64,000 bases of DNA from Glaciecola sp048820975 (GCF_048820975.1 NZ_JBMEUF010000001.1:496001-560000); one strand, 5' to 3'. Shown: positions 36,173 through 44,168, counted from the stretch's first letter. Numbers and translations: made by a program. Notes: generated by a model from the letters alone, not told the origin.

Positions 36173-38068
36173 ATGAATTTTTTTGAATCTCAAGCTCACG
36201 CCCGAGGGCAAACCAAACGATTAATTGTGCTATTTACATTAGCGGTGCTTACACTTGTAGTGCTAACAAACCTATTAGTAATGGGGGTATTGGGTTTTAC
36301 TGGATTGGAAGGTAAACCCCTTACGTGGACTTATGTAAAGTCATTGTTTGATTGGAAAGCCTTCTTCATAATTGGTGGTGTAGTGATTATATTTATTGCT
36401 ATTAGCAGTATATATAAAATATCAAGCCTCTCACAAGGTGGTAGGGTGGTTGCCCAGTCTTTAGGTGGCGTGTTAGTTACTCATGGAAGTGACAACCTTC
36501 AGCATAATGTGCTGTTAAATGTTGTTGAAGAAATGGCGATTGCTTCAGGCACGCCAGTGCCACCTGTTTACTTACTAAAAAATGAAGATGGGATTAACGC
36601 TTTCGCAGCAGGGTTTTCTACTAACGATGCAATAATTGGTATTACCCAAGGCGCGCTCGATTACTTTTCACGAGACGAACTGCAAGGTGTAGTTGCACAT
36701 GAATTTAGTCATATTATAAATGGTGATATGCGCATTAATATGCGTTTAACGGGCATATTATATGGAATTACTTTGCTTGGCCTCATTGGCTACTTTATTA
36801 TGCGAGGCAGTAGTGTAGGGAAACGTTCTAAAAAGGGGAACCAAGCCGCATTGCTCGGATTAGGTCTTATTGTGATTGGATATGGCGGTACCTTTTTTGG
36901 AAATTTAATAAAGGCTTCTGTTTCCCGAAAAAGGGAGTATTTAGCCGATGCTTCTGCGGTATAGTTTACACGTAATAACCATGGGATTGCTAACGCCTTA
37001 AAAAAGATAGGTGGATATAAGTTCGGTTCCAAACTAGAAACAAGCGAAGCGCAAAGTTTTAGCCATGCATTTTTCTCAAACGCTATTAGCACTAAGTTTT
37101 CGTCATTATTTTCGACTCATCCACCACTATCTGAACGTATTAAAGCTCTTGACCCACAATGGACAGGGCGCTACAACAATACAGGTACTACAAACCCTTC
37201 GTTATTTAATAATGAAAACGATAAAAGTGCACAAGTGTCGGGTTTTGTTGGTACGCAATCTAGCAGTAGCTTAGTAGCTGGCGTAGGGCAACTAAAAGAT
37301 GCTCATATTAAGCAAGCAGAGCAACTAATTAGCAATGTTCCAGCGCGTTTATACAAAATGGCTCACAATACATTGGGTGCTCAAGCATTGATTTATGCGC
37401 TATTACTTCATGAAAATAATCAAGCGCAAAAAGTAATACAGCTTAGATATTTGGCAAGTAACTTACCGGCCAATATATACACGCAAATAAAAAGTATTTT
37501 GGAAGATATTGGGCGTTTATCTATTCAATATAGGCTTCCTTTAATTGAAATAGCGTTACCGCAATTGCGGTTAATGCCAATAAATAGATACGAAGCGATG
37601 CTAACTCAAATGCAGCATTTGGTATACGTAGACGAGCAACTTACTGTATTTGAATGGGCTTTAAGTAATATAGTTGCTAACTATCTACAAGCAGAATTTG
37701 AAAAAGCAGATGTAAAACGTATAACTCACCGTAACTTACAGTCTTTGTATAAAGATATTGAATATACGCTAAGTGTATTAATACATGAGTTTGCGGCAGA
37801 AAATGATTTTGATTCAATTCTTAAATCCGCAAACAAAGAAATTAGCGGCTCAACAATGTTGCTATTACCAAAGCATCAACTTTCTATAGAAGGCTTTGCA
37901 AATTCAGTAAACGAGCTAAGCAAGCTACCACCTATGGCAAAACAAAAAGTGCTGTCAGCTTTAATAGTTCCAATTGCTTTTGATAAAAGCTATACGCCTC
38001 AAGAGTAGGAAGTAATTAGGGCTATTGCTGATTGTTTGGCTTGCCCTATGCCAATACAAGCCCAATAA
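36173..38068 (+). pseudogene. M48 metallopeptidase gene interrupted by two amber codons
   Basis: A single frame of 632 codons encodes an M48 membrane protease. Two N-terminal helices (about 20-45, 60-80) precede HEFSH (near residue 178), two further helices, and the third zinc ligand Glu in RKREYLADA. TAG interrupts it at 36962-36964 (codon 264). The text resumes without shift as FTRNNHGIANALKKIGG; relatives have Gln at this point (AVQFTRN), so CAG to TAG is likely. A second TAG at 38006-38008 (codon 612) precedes a family-like tail (VIRAIADCLACPMP) ending at TAA 38066. No frameshift is present. The first fragment retains every catalytic residue; a truncated product is possible. ATG 36173 is chosen over TTG 36161 by family resemblance. 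Confidence 0.88.
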
Positions 38069-38156
38069 GCAAATTAATTGATGTAACGCTCATTATAAAC
38101 ACTCAGTTGTACACGAGTAGTAGCTGTATGCCGCTTAGATTGTTGCGCTAATTAAC

Positions 38157-38275
38157 GTTGTTACTATGAATTCATGGTAACAACAAAGTTTTATGATGTT
38201 TATGAGTAGACAGTTGATTTATAAAGATAAAACTAAAAGTTTAATTTGTAGTTACTATGCGCGAATAGTAACTAC
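38157..38275. repeat. Two related inverted repeats upstream of the cargo genes
   Basis: GTTGTTACTATGAA/TTCATGGTAACAAC (38157-38184) is a 28-base palindrome with one mismatched pair. GTAGTTACTAT and ATAGTAACTAC (38248-38275) are perfect 11-base arms around GCGCGA. Both share the core GTTACTATG. Neither has a T tract. They lie in the 346-base gap after the broken protease gene, which holds no other open frame that I can support. Confidence 0.7.
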
Positions 38276-38327
38276 ATAAAAAATGTTATAAAAAAGTGGT
38301 AAAAACAAGGTAAGCTACTGATAAATA

Positions 38328-38399
38328 TTAACTATGAAGGGTTCAGGACATGATTAGGTTCTGTTGTTACTAAGAAGTCTTCATAATAAGCTGTTAGTG
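38328..38399 (+). repeat. Possible attC-like site before the hydrolase gene
   Basis: TTAAC then TATGAAG on the left pairs with CTTCATA and, after ATAAGCT, GTTAGTG on the right, about 70 bases in all. This resembles the R''-L''-loop-L'-R' layout of integron attC sites, with a G/TTAG crossover point at 38393. The arms are short and AT-rich, so chance is a real alternative; it is listed because similar ends recur at 39.29, 40.33 and 41.61 kb. Confidence 0.3.
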
Positions 38400-38414
38400 T
38401 TTTAAGGAGATTTT

Positions 38415-39221
38415 TTGAAATTCATTTTGTTATCGTTCTTTGTGTTGTCCTTTTCTGTGGTCGCAGAACCGAAGTTTTCAAAGGTTGGGGACTTTGAGCT
38501 GGAATATGAAATCGCTGGCAGTGGTGAGTATACAGTCCTGCTGGAAGGTGGTGCTGGTGCTGGTCTATCTGACTGGGATCCTGTCTTCTATAAAATTGCT
38601 GAAAAAGCGACAGTTATTCGCTACTCAAGGGTAGGAAATGGCAATTCAACTAAAATAAAGCGTCATTTTACTTCTGACGAGTATGCTCATTATGCCAGCA
38701 ATTTTTTACTAAATTTAGGGATTACGCAGCCGGTCATTTTAATTGCTCATTCTTATGGCGGTAGTGTAGCTCGGGATTTTGCAGTGTCTTACCCTGCTCA
38801 AATACAGGCACTACTGATGCTTGATCCGTCTTCGGAGCATGATGTGGATATTATGCGGGCTATTAATTTAGAGCAGGCTAACAGAGAAATTGCTGCGGTA
38901 AAGCTTGCTGATATGGAAAATGGCATGTCAAACAACTACTTGGATTTTTGGAGTAAGAGACCTTTACCGAACTACCCACAGATCAAAAACATGCCAGTTA
39001 CTGTTATTGCCTCGATCAAAAAAAATCCCAATCCCCTGCACTTGCTTGCTAGTGATCAAGGTGTATTCAAGTGGGGTGAGACATGGAAACAATGGGCCGA
39101 AGCTTTTCCACAAGGGCGGGCAGTGTTAACGGAGATGAGTGGTCATTTTGTGCAGTTTGACGAGCCTGAATTGGTAGTTAGTGAACTTACCCTAATTATT
39201 GAGCGGCTTATAAAAAACTAA
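38415..39221 (+). CDS. Secreted alpha/beta hydrolase
   Basis: The 268-residue product has a signal peptide (about 1-17, cleavage after VVA) and an alpha/beta hydrolase fold. The nucleophile is Ser 113 in AHSYGG and the catalytic His is in MSGHFVQFDEP near the C-terminus; an Asp in MLDPSSEHD or later completes the triad. Substrate is unknown. The TTG start at 38415 is backed by AAGGAG 6 bases upstream and a good signal peptide. The stop codon TAA lies within a CTAACAAGG motif at the left end of a GC-rich hairpin, the arrangement seen in integron gene cassettes. It has no close functional link to its neighbours. Confidence 0.85.
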   Translation: MKFILLSFFVLSFSVVAEPKFSKVGDFELEYEIAGSGEYTVLLEGGAGAGLSDWDPVFYKIAEKATVIRYSRVGNGNSTKIKRHFTSDEYAHYASNFLLNLGITQPVILIAHSYGGSVARDFAVSYPAQIQALLMLDPSSEHDVDIMRAINLEQANREIAAVKLADMENGMSNNYLDFWSKRPLPNYPQIKNMPVTVIASIKKNPNPLHLLASDQGVFKWGETWKQWAEAFPQGRAVLTEMSGHFVQFDEPELVVSELTLIIERLIKN

Positions 39222-39292
39222 CAAGGCGCTATTGTCGCCGCTATCTCGGCTGGGACGGCTTACGCTGCGCTTCAGCCGCCCCAAATTAGACA
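39216..39292 (+). repeat. attC-like GC-rich hairpin after the hydrolase gene
   Basis: It begins CTAACAAGGCG, overlapping the gene's stop codon, and ends AATTAGAC. In between, GGGACGGCT (39252-39260) pairs with AGCCGCCCC (39273-39281) with one unpaired position. Start, end, length near 75 and the extrahelical base fit an attC site, although the right core reads ATTAGAC instead of GTTAGAC. It is much more GC-rich than its surroundings and lacks a terminator T tract. Confidence 0.5.
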
Positions 39293-39325
39293 TTTAAACA
39301 CTCAGCAATCACAGGATAATTATCA

Positions 39326-40012
39326 ATGGGGAATAATGGTTCATCACTTAAGCTGTATGTTAAGCATTTAGGTGCCGCGTACTTGATTTATATAATTTTA
39401 GGGATGTTTAATTCACTACTATTTAAGCAAGGTATATACAACTTTGGAGCTTTTGATGAGGTTGAGACAAAGTTCAGACTTGCTCAAACTATAGATATTA
39501 TTATGTTTATAGCTGTTATTTGGGCTTCATGGGCACAGTACTTAGTTACTAAAACGATAAACAAAAATTTTGCTCTCGTGGCACTACTTTTCAGGTTTGG
39601 AGAAGGGCTTCTCGGCTTTGTCGCAACAATCATTACATTAGCAGTGATAGCCGTTTTAAAGAATCCAGAATTTTCAACTGTATTTCAAGATGAGCAGTTG
39701 CATACATTAGCTAGCATATTTGTGAAAATAAGTGGCTCGATGTGGGATGTTCTTCTAATTATCATGGGTATTGGTGCCACGATTTTCATGTATTTGTTCT
39801 ACGTTTCTAATTACATACCTAAGTGGTTGGTTTTTTGGGGGCTATTCACTTATATTTCGATGGTGGTGTATGGTTTTTCAAATATTGTTCTACTTAATCC
39901 ACCTCAAGTGTTGAGTTACTTCATGATGCCAGGAGCTTTTTTTGAAATAACGTTTGGTCTTTGGTTGTTAATTAAAGGAATAGACATCCAAGCTGATAAA
40001 AGTCATGCCTAG
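39326..40012 (+). CDS. DUF4386 family membrane protein
   Basis: A 228-residue integral membrane protein with about six helices (residues 14-32, 52-68, 82-106, 138-160, 165-190, 198-220). The segments LFRFGEGLLG, a YIPKWLVFWGLF block and the final FEITFGLWLLIKGI fit the DUF4386 family, whose function is unknown. AGGATAAT nine bases upstream of the ATG is a moderate ribosome-binding site. It is a stand-alone gene beginning 34 bases after an attC-like right end, as a promoterless cassette gene would. Confidence 0.8.
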   Translation: MGNNGSSLKLYVKHLGAAYLIYIILGMFNSLLFKQGIYNFGAFDEVETKFRLAQTIDIIMFIAVIWASWAQYLVTKTINKNFALVALLFRFGEGLLGFVATIITLAVIAVLKNPEFSTVFQDEQLHTLASIFVKISGSMWDVLLIIMGIGATIFMYLFYVSNYIPKWLVFWGLFTYISMVVYGFSNIVLLNPPQVLSYFMMPGAFFEITFGLWLLIKGIDIQADKSHA

Positions 40013-40029
40013 TAAGCACTTTAGAAAAT

Positions 40030-40150
40030 GTAATTGAGCCGTTTTAGTAGACACCTCCTTATCTCTTAAGGAGGCTTTATGTCAAAAGGAAAAAGTTTGA
40101 GATCATTTTTTCTTTTAATATTATTACATCTTATGTTGGAGCAACCTTAA
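40030..40150 (+). mobile_element. Possible IS left-end remnant with a 23-codon ORF
   Basis: TGAGCCGTTTTAGTAGACACC followed by an ATG reading MSKGKS resembles the left end and orfA start of IS3-type elements, as far as I can judge from memory. The frame starts at 40079 behind a perfect AAGGAGG and stops at 40150 after 23 codons; after six codons it no longer looks like a transposase. CCTCCTTA (40052-40059) and TAAGGAGG (40066-40073) form a stem that hides the ribosome-binding site, a feature known from insertion sequences. No right end was found. Confidence 0.35.
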
Positions 40151-40366
40151 GAGGGCGTGCGAAAGATGATGAGTTGGGATGGAGTAATTCATCTCTAGCG
40201 AATAGATTGCCTAAATGGATTAAGTCAGCAAAAATCTACTTCGTTACGCGGGCAATTGATGCGACCAAACAAAACGCTAAAATCGTATCTTTGAACGCTG
40301 TGTTTCTGCCTTTAAAAGAGGCGTTATGTTTTTCATAAGCAACCTAGAGTTAGCACAAGTAATAGC
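40151..40366. other. Noncoding stretch before the AraC gene with an attC-like half-site
   Basis: No frame here is supported. GCCTTTAAAAGAGGCGTTATG (about 40311-40331) forms a small hairpin ending in GGCGTTATG, a right end like that at 41.61 kb, and a TTATG/CATAA pair follows. A matching left end is not evident. The stretch, with the IS-like scar before it, makes up the 354-base gap between the DUF4386 and AraC genes. Confidence 0.4.
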
Positions 40367-41107
40367 ATGTATGACCCAATAAAAGATGGAATGAAAAAAA
40401 GTAGTGACCTCGTTATTTACAATGAGGTCAAACCACCACAACAATTAAGGAATATTGTTCATAGCTATTGGCAAATAAAAACCGAAATCCCCCTGCGGGA
40501 TGATTTTACCTTGCACGCCATTCCGGATGCCTGTATTAACATTCTGTTTAATCAGAAGGACACCGACATAGCAGGTATTACAGGACTAAAAACCACTTAT
40601 ACCGAACTACAACTTGGTAAAGATTTTGATTATGCGGGCATTCAGTTTTTTCCTGGAGTTTGGCACGGGAATAATAGCGAAACTGCAGACGGTTTTGTAG
40701 GCTCAAAATATTTGGGTAAGTTACCACTTATTGAAGTTAATATTAAAACAGCTTCTTTGAGTTTTTCAGATAAGCTACCTATTTTTACTGATTTAGTATC
40801 AAGTTTAGTTGAGCAAAATATTGTTGTGCAAAATAAGACTGTTCAAAAAATTCTATCCAATTTAGATTATATACACAGTGTTTCAGAAATGGCTGAAATC
40901 GCCCATCATTCTCCTCGTCAACTGCAGAGAGTTTTAAAGCAAGCAACTGGTTTTTCACCCCATGACTTTTTAAAAGTGATGCGCTTGCAGCAATCATTAA
41001 AAGAACATAACGTAGACCTTTATACTGACCAATCCCATTTTATTCGTTCATTTAAGAAGATCACGGGTTATACCCCAGCTGAATACTTTCGTAAGTATGA
41101 TGTCTGA
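40367..41107 (+). CDS. AraC-family transcriptional regulator
   Basis: A 246-residue regulator. The first 150 residues (LRNIVHSYWQIKTE, HAIPDACINILFN, AGIQFFPGVW) resemble the DUF6597-type N-terminal domain found in AraC proteins. The C-terminal 75 residues contain the two helix-turn-helix motifs (SVSEMAEIAHHSPRQLQRVLKQATGFSPHDF and the SHFIRSFKKITGYTPAEYFRK signature). It is followed at 68 bases by a VOC-family gene on the same strand; such pairs often form a regulator-target unit. The start is uncertain: ATG 40391 (MKKSSDLVIYN) has AAGATGGA upstream and may be better than ATG 40367. Confidence 0.88.
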   Translation: MYDPIKDGMKKSSDLVIYNEVKPPQQLRNIVHSYWQIKTEIPLRDDFTLHAIPDACINILFNQKDTDIAGITGLKTTYTELQLGKDFDYAGIQFFPGVWHGNNSETADGFVGSKYLGKLPLIEVNIKTASLSFSDKLPIFTDLVSSLVEQNIVVQNKTVQKILSNLDYIHSVSEMAEIAHHSPRQLQRVLKQATGFSPHDFLKVMRLQQSLKEHNVDLYTDQSHFIRSFKKITGYTPAEYFRKYDV

Positions 41108-41175
41108 TTTGTACAATACTGGCTGGTGAACATATTTTATATTGTTGTCAACTTAAACGCATAGAGGATAACAGC

Positions 41176-41556
41176 ATGAAACAAAATGCAGTGGGTTGGT
41201 TTGATATTTACGTGAACGACATGGAGAGAGCAGAGACTTTCTACAAAGTAGTGCTTCAGAGAGAATTTGAAACGATATCTGACCCTACAGACACCACCGT
41301 CATTATGAAGGGTTTTCTGACTGATATGGAGTCTTATGGTGCGGGTGGTGCCCTGGTAAAAAGAGAGGGAGTAAAGCCTGTCACTGGAGGCACAATTGTC
41401 TATTTTGGTGTTGAGAATTGCGCTGTTGAAGAGTCTCGGGTTAAAGACGCAGGAGGGAAAGTTATTAACTCGAAGATGTCTATTGGCGAGTATGGATTTG
41501 TAAGCGTATGTTTAGATACTGAAGGCAATTTGTTTGGCTTAAGTTCGATGCAATAA
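41176..41556 (+). CDS. VOC (glyoxalase/dioxygenase-fold) protein
   Basis: A 126-residue single-module vicinal oxygen chelate protein: VGWFDIYVNDMERAETFYKVVL at the N-terminus and the C-terminal CLDTEGNLFGLSS strand with its Glu and Gly are typical. Such proteins include metal enzymes and drug-binding resistance proteins; the canonical first-strand His is not obvious here, so catalysis is unsure. AGAGGATAACAGC precedes the ATG. It follows the AraC regulator and ends just before an attC-like hairpin. Confidence 0.87.
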   Translation: MKQNAVGWFDIYVNDMERAETFYKVVLQREFETISDPTDTTVIMKGFLTDMESYGAGGALVKREGVKPVTGGTIVYFGVENCAVEESRVKDAGGKVINSKMSIGEYGFVSVCLDTEGNLFGLSSMQ

Positions 41557-41565
41557 TTAATATAT

Positions 41566-41614
41566 AGCAACCAAAGTCAGCGGATGCTTCACACCGCTGC
41601 TTTGGGCGTTATAG
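41566..41614 (+). repeat. attC-like hairpin after the VOC gene
   Basis: CCAAAG-T-CAGCGG (41571-41583) pairs exactly with CCGCTG-CTTTGG (41594-41605), leaving one extrahelical T, with a ten-base loop. The right side continues GCGTTATAGC, like the ends of vibrio-type attC sites. Extrahelical bases and a GTTA right end are hallmarks of attC folding. No T tract follows, so a terminator is unlikely. This is the best of the candidate sites and lies at the boundary with the core tus genes. Confidence 0.55.
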
Positions 41615-41699
41615 CATTCGGTAATTAAGTGATATTACCTAAGTAGGTACTTAAAACAACTCTGTACGAGCCACTTAAGTAAAAGCATTTACGCTAAAC

Positions 41700-42044
41700 T
41701 TATAAACATTTTTTGGGTTTGGGCAAACCAGCTAGCTTTGTCGCAATTTTAGCCGCACCTTTTGGAAAGAGCCTATACAAATATCGGCTATTGCCTTTTT
41801 CTGGCCCATATTCATTTTGCATTGCCTTTACTAAAGCGCGAATAGCTGGGCTGGTGTCATATTTTTCGTAAAAATCGCGAACAAAGTGTACTACTTGCCA
41901 GCGTTCTTCCGTCATTTCAATTTCTTCTTTGTTGGCTATTGCTTGAGCAACTGTATCAGACCATTGTGTAAAATCAGTCAAGTATCCTTCTTTGTCAGTT
42001 TCTAACACTTGTCCGTCTACAATTAAGGGGGAATGATTAGTCAT
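41700..42044 (-). CDS. tusE: Sulfur relay protein TusE (DsrC family)
   Basis: TusE accepts persulfide sulfur from TusD in the TusBCD complex and passes it to MnmA for 2-thiouridine synthesis at tRNA wobble positions. The 114-residue protein has the DsrC fold (TDKEGYLTDFTQWSD, the EERWQVVHFVRDFY block, the RYLYRLFPKGAAK loop). The catalytic cysteine is the penultimate residue, Cys 113 (KPKKCL). It directly follows tusBCD here, whereas in E. coli it is unlinked. yccA, its E. coli neighbour, is also nearby. Confidence 0.94.
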   Translation of the reverse strand: MTNHSPLIVDGQVLETDKEGYLTDFTQWSDTVAQAIANKEEIEMTEERWQVVHFVRDFYEKYDTSPAIRALVKAMQNEYGPEKGNSRYLYRLFPKGAAKIATKLAGLPKPKKCL

Positions 42045-42066
42045 AATACGAAATGCTGCCTTGTTC

Positions 42067-42324
42067 TTATTGAATGGTTAATACTGGATTAAAATTAGCG
42101 CATAATTCAACCCACTGTTCAGGTTGAATTATATTGTAATAATCACTTGTTTTAATACCGCTTGCTAAAAACTCCGATTCAAGCATATACACGTCAAAGC
42201 CGGGGTAACTTACTTTAATTTCTTTAGCCACGTATACAGCATCTTGCAATAAAATAACCGGGCCTTCATAACTTTCATACTGTTGTAAGGGGCGCAAATC
42301 ATCAGTTAATATTTGAATAAGCAT
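42067..42324 (-). CDS. tusB: Sulfur relay protein TusB (DsrH family)
   Basis: An 85-residue DsrH-like subunit of the TusBCD hexamer. It shares the short alpha/beta fold with VILLQDAVYVA near residue 24 and the C-terminal ISYDEWVEL-like segment, here IIQPEQWVELC. It plays a structural part in the sulfur relay. It starts 3 bases after the tusC stop and is followed by tusE. Identification rests on size, context and the QDAV motif. Confidence 0.85.
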   Translation of the reverse strand: MLIQILTDDLRPLQQYESYEGPVILLQDAVYVAKEIKVSYPGFDVYMLESEFLASGIKTSDYYNIIQPEQWVELCANFNPVLTIQ

Positions 42325-42327
42325 GAG

Positions 42328-42681
42328 TTAAAACATCAATATTTGAGACGCATTTTCACATAAAGAAACAAATGCGGCGTGGTCAATAAATTCAATATCA
42401 TCGCTTAACACTAGGTCTTCTTTGGCTATATTGTTTGATGAAAGCGCGTATAGCTCTTCTACATCAAATAGGGGAAGTGCGCTAAGCTTTTTTGCCATAT
42501 TTTTATGTGATATAAGCTGTCCTTGTTGATTAACATTGAGTTGATGAATGCCCTTATCAACAAAAACATACTTCACACGCAAGCCAAGGTTACTTGCCGC
42601 TAATGCTGCCTCGTAGGCGTCTACTGCGGCACTGCTAGAGTAGGGGGCGCGGGTGCTTTGAATCAGAATATAAGGCGTCAT
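42328..42681 (-). CDS. tusC: Sulfur relay protein TusC (DsrF family)
   Basis: A 117-residue DsrE/F-type subunit. The IQSTRAPYSSSAAVDAYEAALAAS opening and VKYVFVDKGIHQL strand are typical of TusC, which pairs with TusD in the hexamer. Its start overlaps the tusD stop by 4 bases and tusB follows at 3 bases, so tusDCBE is one translationally coupled run on the minus strand. Confidence 0.88.
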   Translation of the reverse strand: MTPYILIQSTRAPYSSSAAVDAYEAALAASNLGLRVKYVFVDKGIHQLNVNQQGQLISHKNMAKKLSALPLFDVEELYALSSNNIAKEDLVLSDDIEFIDHAAFVSLCENASQILMF

Positions 42682-43070
42682 AATTGTATATTTACTCCAC
42701 CATCAGCTAAGGCTTCAAAATAGGCGCTTAAGCCTACTGCCGTAAAAGGAGCTTCAATGTTTGGACTAAATGTTTGTGTTGATGGGCTTGAATCAATTGC
42801 TACAACACCACGGCGGCTGCCAGCCGTAGTGCATACATTTAAATTAATGCCGTGCTTATTATGTAATTCAAGCCATGCTTGGCGAGTATTAATTTCATCA
42901 CTATTTGGTTCTAATAAACTTGATGCGCACTGCACACCCGCTTGATAGAAAAACACTTGATTAATTTTGTGCCCACTGTTGATTGCAGCTCGGCAAAAAG
43001 TGATCGCGTTTTCAACGTTACGAGAATCAAATGGGCTTTTAGTTACCATCACGGTAAAGGATGTTGGCAT
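42678..43070 (-). CDS. tusD: Sulfurtransferase subunit TusD (DsrE family)
   Basis: TusD receives sulfur from TusA and hands it to TusE. The 130-residue protein has FTVMVTKSPFDSRNVENAITFCRAAI at the N-terminus and the catalytic Cys 80 in INLNVCTTAGSRRGV, equivalent to Cys 78 of E. coli TusD. It is the first gene of tusDCBE. The 100 bases before it hold the yccA terminator, so the operon must have a promoter there. Confidence 0.93.
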   Translation of the reverse strand: MPTSFTVMVTKSPFDSRNVENAITFCRAAINSGHKINQVFFYQAGVQCASSLLEPNSDEINTRQAWLELHNKHGINLNVCTTAGSRRGVVAIDSSPSTQTFSPNIEAPFTAVGLSAYFEALADGGVNIQL

Positions 43071-43115
43071 ATGTAGTTTAGGAATGAATTAAAGGGTTAC
43101 TCAATATGTATGAGT

Positions 43116-43149
43116 ATAAAACAAAAACGCCCCAATGGTAGGGGCGTTT
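43116..43149 (-). terminator. Terminator after yccA
   Basis: On the minus strand AAACGCCCC, a seven-base loop and GGGGCGTTT are followed by TTGTTTT. The mirrored A tract means it could also work on the plus strand. Confidence 0.88.
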
Positions 43150-43169
43150 ATTAAACTTTTTCGCAGGTA

Positions 43170-43829
43170 TTAGTCTTCAGTAATATTCAATATAGAAAGA
43201 ATAGACATAAAGATGTTGTATATGCTCAAGTATAAGCTAACGGTTGCTCTAATATAGTTTGTTTCACCACCGTGAATAACACGGCTAGTGTCAAACAATA
43301 TGAAACCCGACATGATAAAAATAATTACCGCATTTATAGCAAGTGATATTGCCGGCATTTGGAAGAAGATATTAGCAACAATTGCTAATAGGGCAACTAC
43401 CATTCCTACCATCAAAAACCCGCCCATAAAGCTGAAGTCTTTCTTCGATACAAGCGCGTAGGCTGACAAACTAAAGAATACAACCGCTGTTGCGCCTAAA
43501 GCTTGGGCTACCAGGTGGCCTGCGCCATTAGCTAAATACATACTAATAACAGGGCCAATAGAACCACCAATCAAACCGGTGAAAACAAACACCCAAATTA
43601 AGCCTGCTGATGAGTCTGCTTTTTTCTGCACTATAAATAAACTTATAAAGGCACCAATGATCATTGCAAAATAACCAATCATGCCTATGTTCATCATAGA
43701 AGTGATTGTTGCGGTGATTGCACTAAAGCCTATTGTTAATGCTAATAACATGTAGGTATTGCGAAGCACCTTATTTATTTCTATTGCCGAGGTGTTGCTC
43801 GCACTAGAATACAAAGTACGTCTTTCCAT
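43170..43829 (-). CDS. yccA: YccA, Bax inhibitor-1 family membrane protein
   Basis: A 219-residue protein with seven membrane helices and the BI-1 signatures NKVLRNTYMLLALT (N-terminus) and FDTSRVIHGGETNYIRATVSLYLSIYNIF (C-terminus) with the conserved aspartates. E. coli YccA is a substrate and modulator of the FtsH protease. I start at ATG 43829, which has GGAG at the proper distance; the TTG four codons upstream overlaps that site. It lies upstream of tusDCBE in the same direction but is separated by a terminator. Confidence 0.92.
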   Translation of the reverse strand: MERRTLYSSASNTSAIEINKVLRNTYMLLALTIGFSAITATITSMMNIGMIGYFAMIIGAFISLFIVQKKADSSAGLIWVFVFTGLIGGSIGPVISMYLANGAGHLVAQALGATAVVFFSLSAYALVSKKDFSFMGGFLMVGMVVALLAIVANIFFQMPAISLAINAVIIFIMSGFILFDTSRVIHGGETNYIRATVSLYLSIYNIFMSILSILNITED

Positions 43830-44042
43830 TTTACTCTCCAATTTAAATCAGTGTGATTTAGTATACTATTACTATGTGTATTAGTAGGGTGTTTAGTTCC
43901 ATATTTCAAGATTTTTTGGTGTTTATTTCTTATAAACTGTAAACTTTGTTTAAAAATTCTGCGCTTGAACCATAAATACGAATTTTTTTGAAAGAAGGAC
44001 TTTACAAACGAGCGATACGTATCTATTATGCGCACCACTTAA

Positions 44043-44134
44043 GGAGAGTTGGCAGAGTCCGGTTGAATGCACCTGACTTGAAATCAGACGAAGGGTCAAA
44101 CCTTCCGGGGGTTCGAATCCCTCACTCTCCGCCA
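44043..44134 (+). tRNA. tRNA-Ser (UGA)
   Basis: GGAGAGT pairs with ACTCTCC in the acceptor stem and CCA is encoded. The anticodon loop CTTGAAA gives UGA. The long variable arm (GAAGGGTCAAACCTTC region) is as expected for a class II tRNA. It stands alone, divergent from yccA, with its own terminator. Confidence 0.97.
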
Positions 44135-44139
44135 CATTC

Positions 44140-44168
44140 AAAGGCTCAGCTAACGCTGAGCCTTTTTC
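44140..44168 (+). terminator. Terminator after tRNA-Ser
   Basis: AAAGGCTCAGC, loop TAAC and GCTGAGCCTTTTT. The following 190 bases up to uvrY are AT-rich and hold no gene I can support. Confidence 0.93.

Noticed and set aside
37065..37274. Short frame inside the broken M48 gene
   Set aside because: It is out of frame with the protease; the continuous in-frame homology across the TAG explains the region better.
36962..38008. Pyrrolysine or genome-wide amber recoding as explanation of the TAG codons
   Set aside because: TAG closes normal genes here (bamC, lapB, the 63103 gene), and no pyl gene or suppressor tRNA is in the window.
41566..41614. Rho-independent terminator after the VOC gene
   Set aside because: The stem has an extrahelical base and no T tract follows; an attC-like site fits better.
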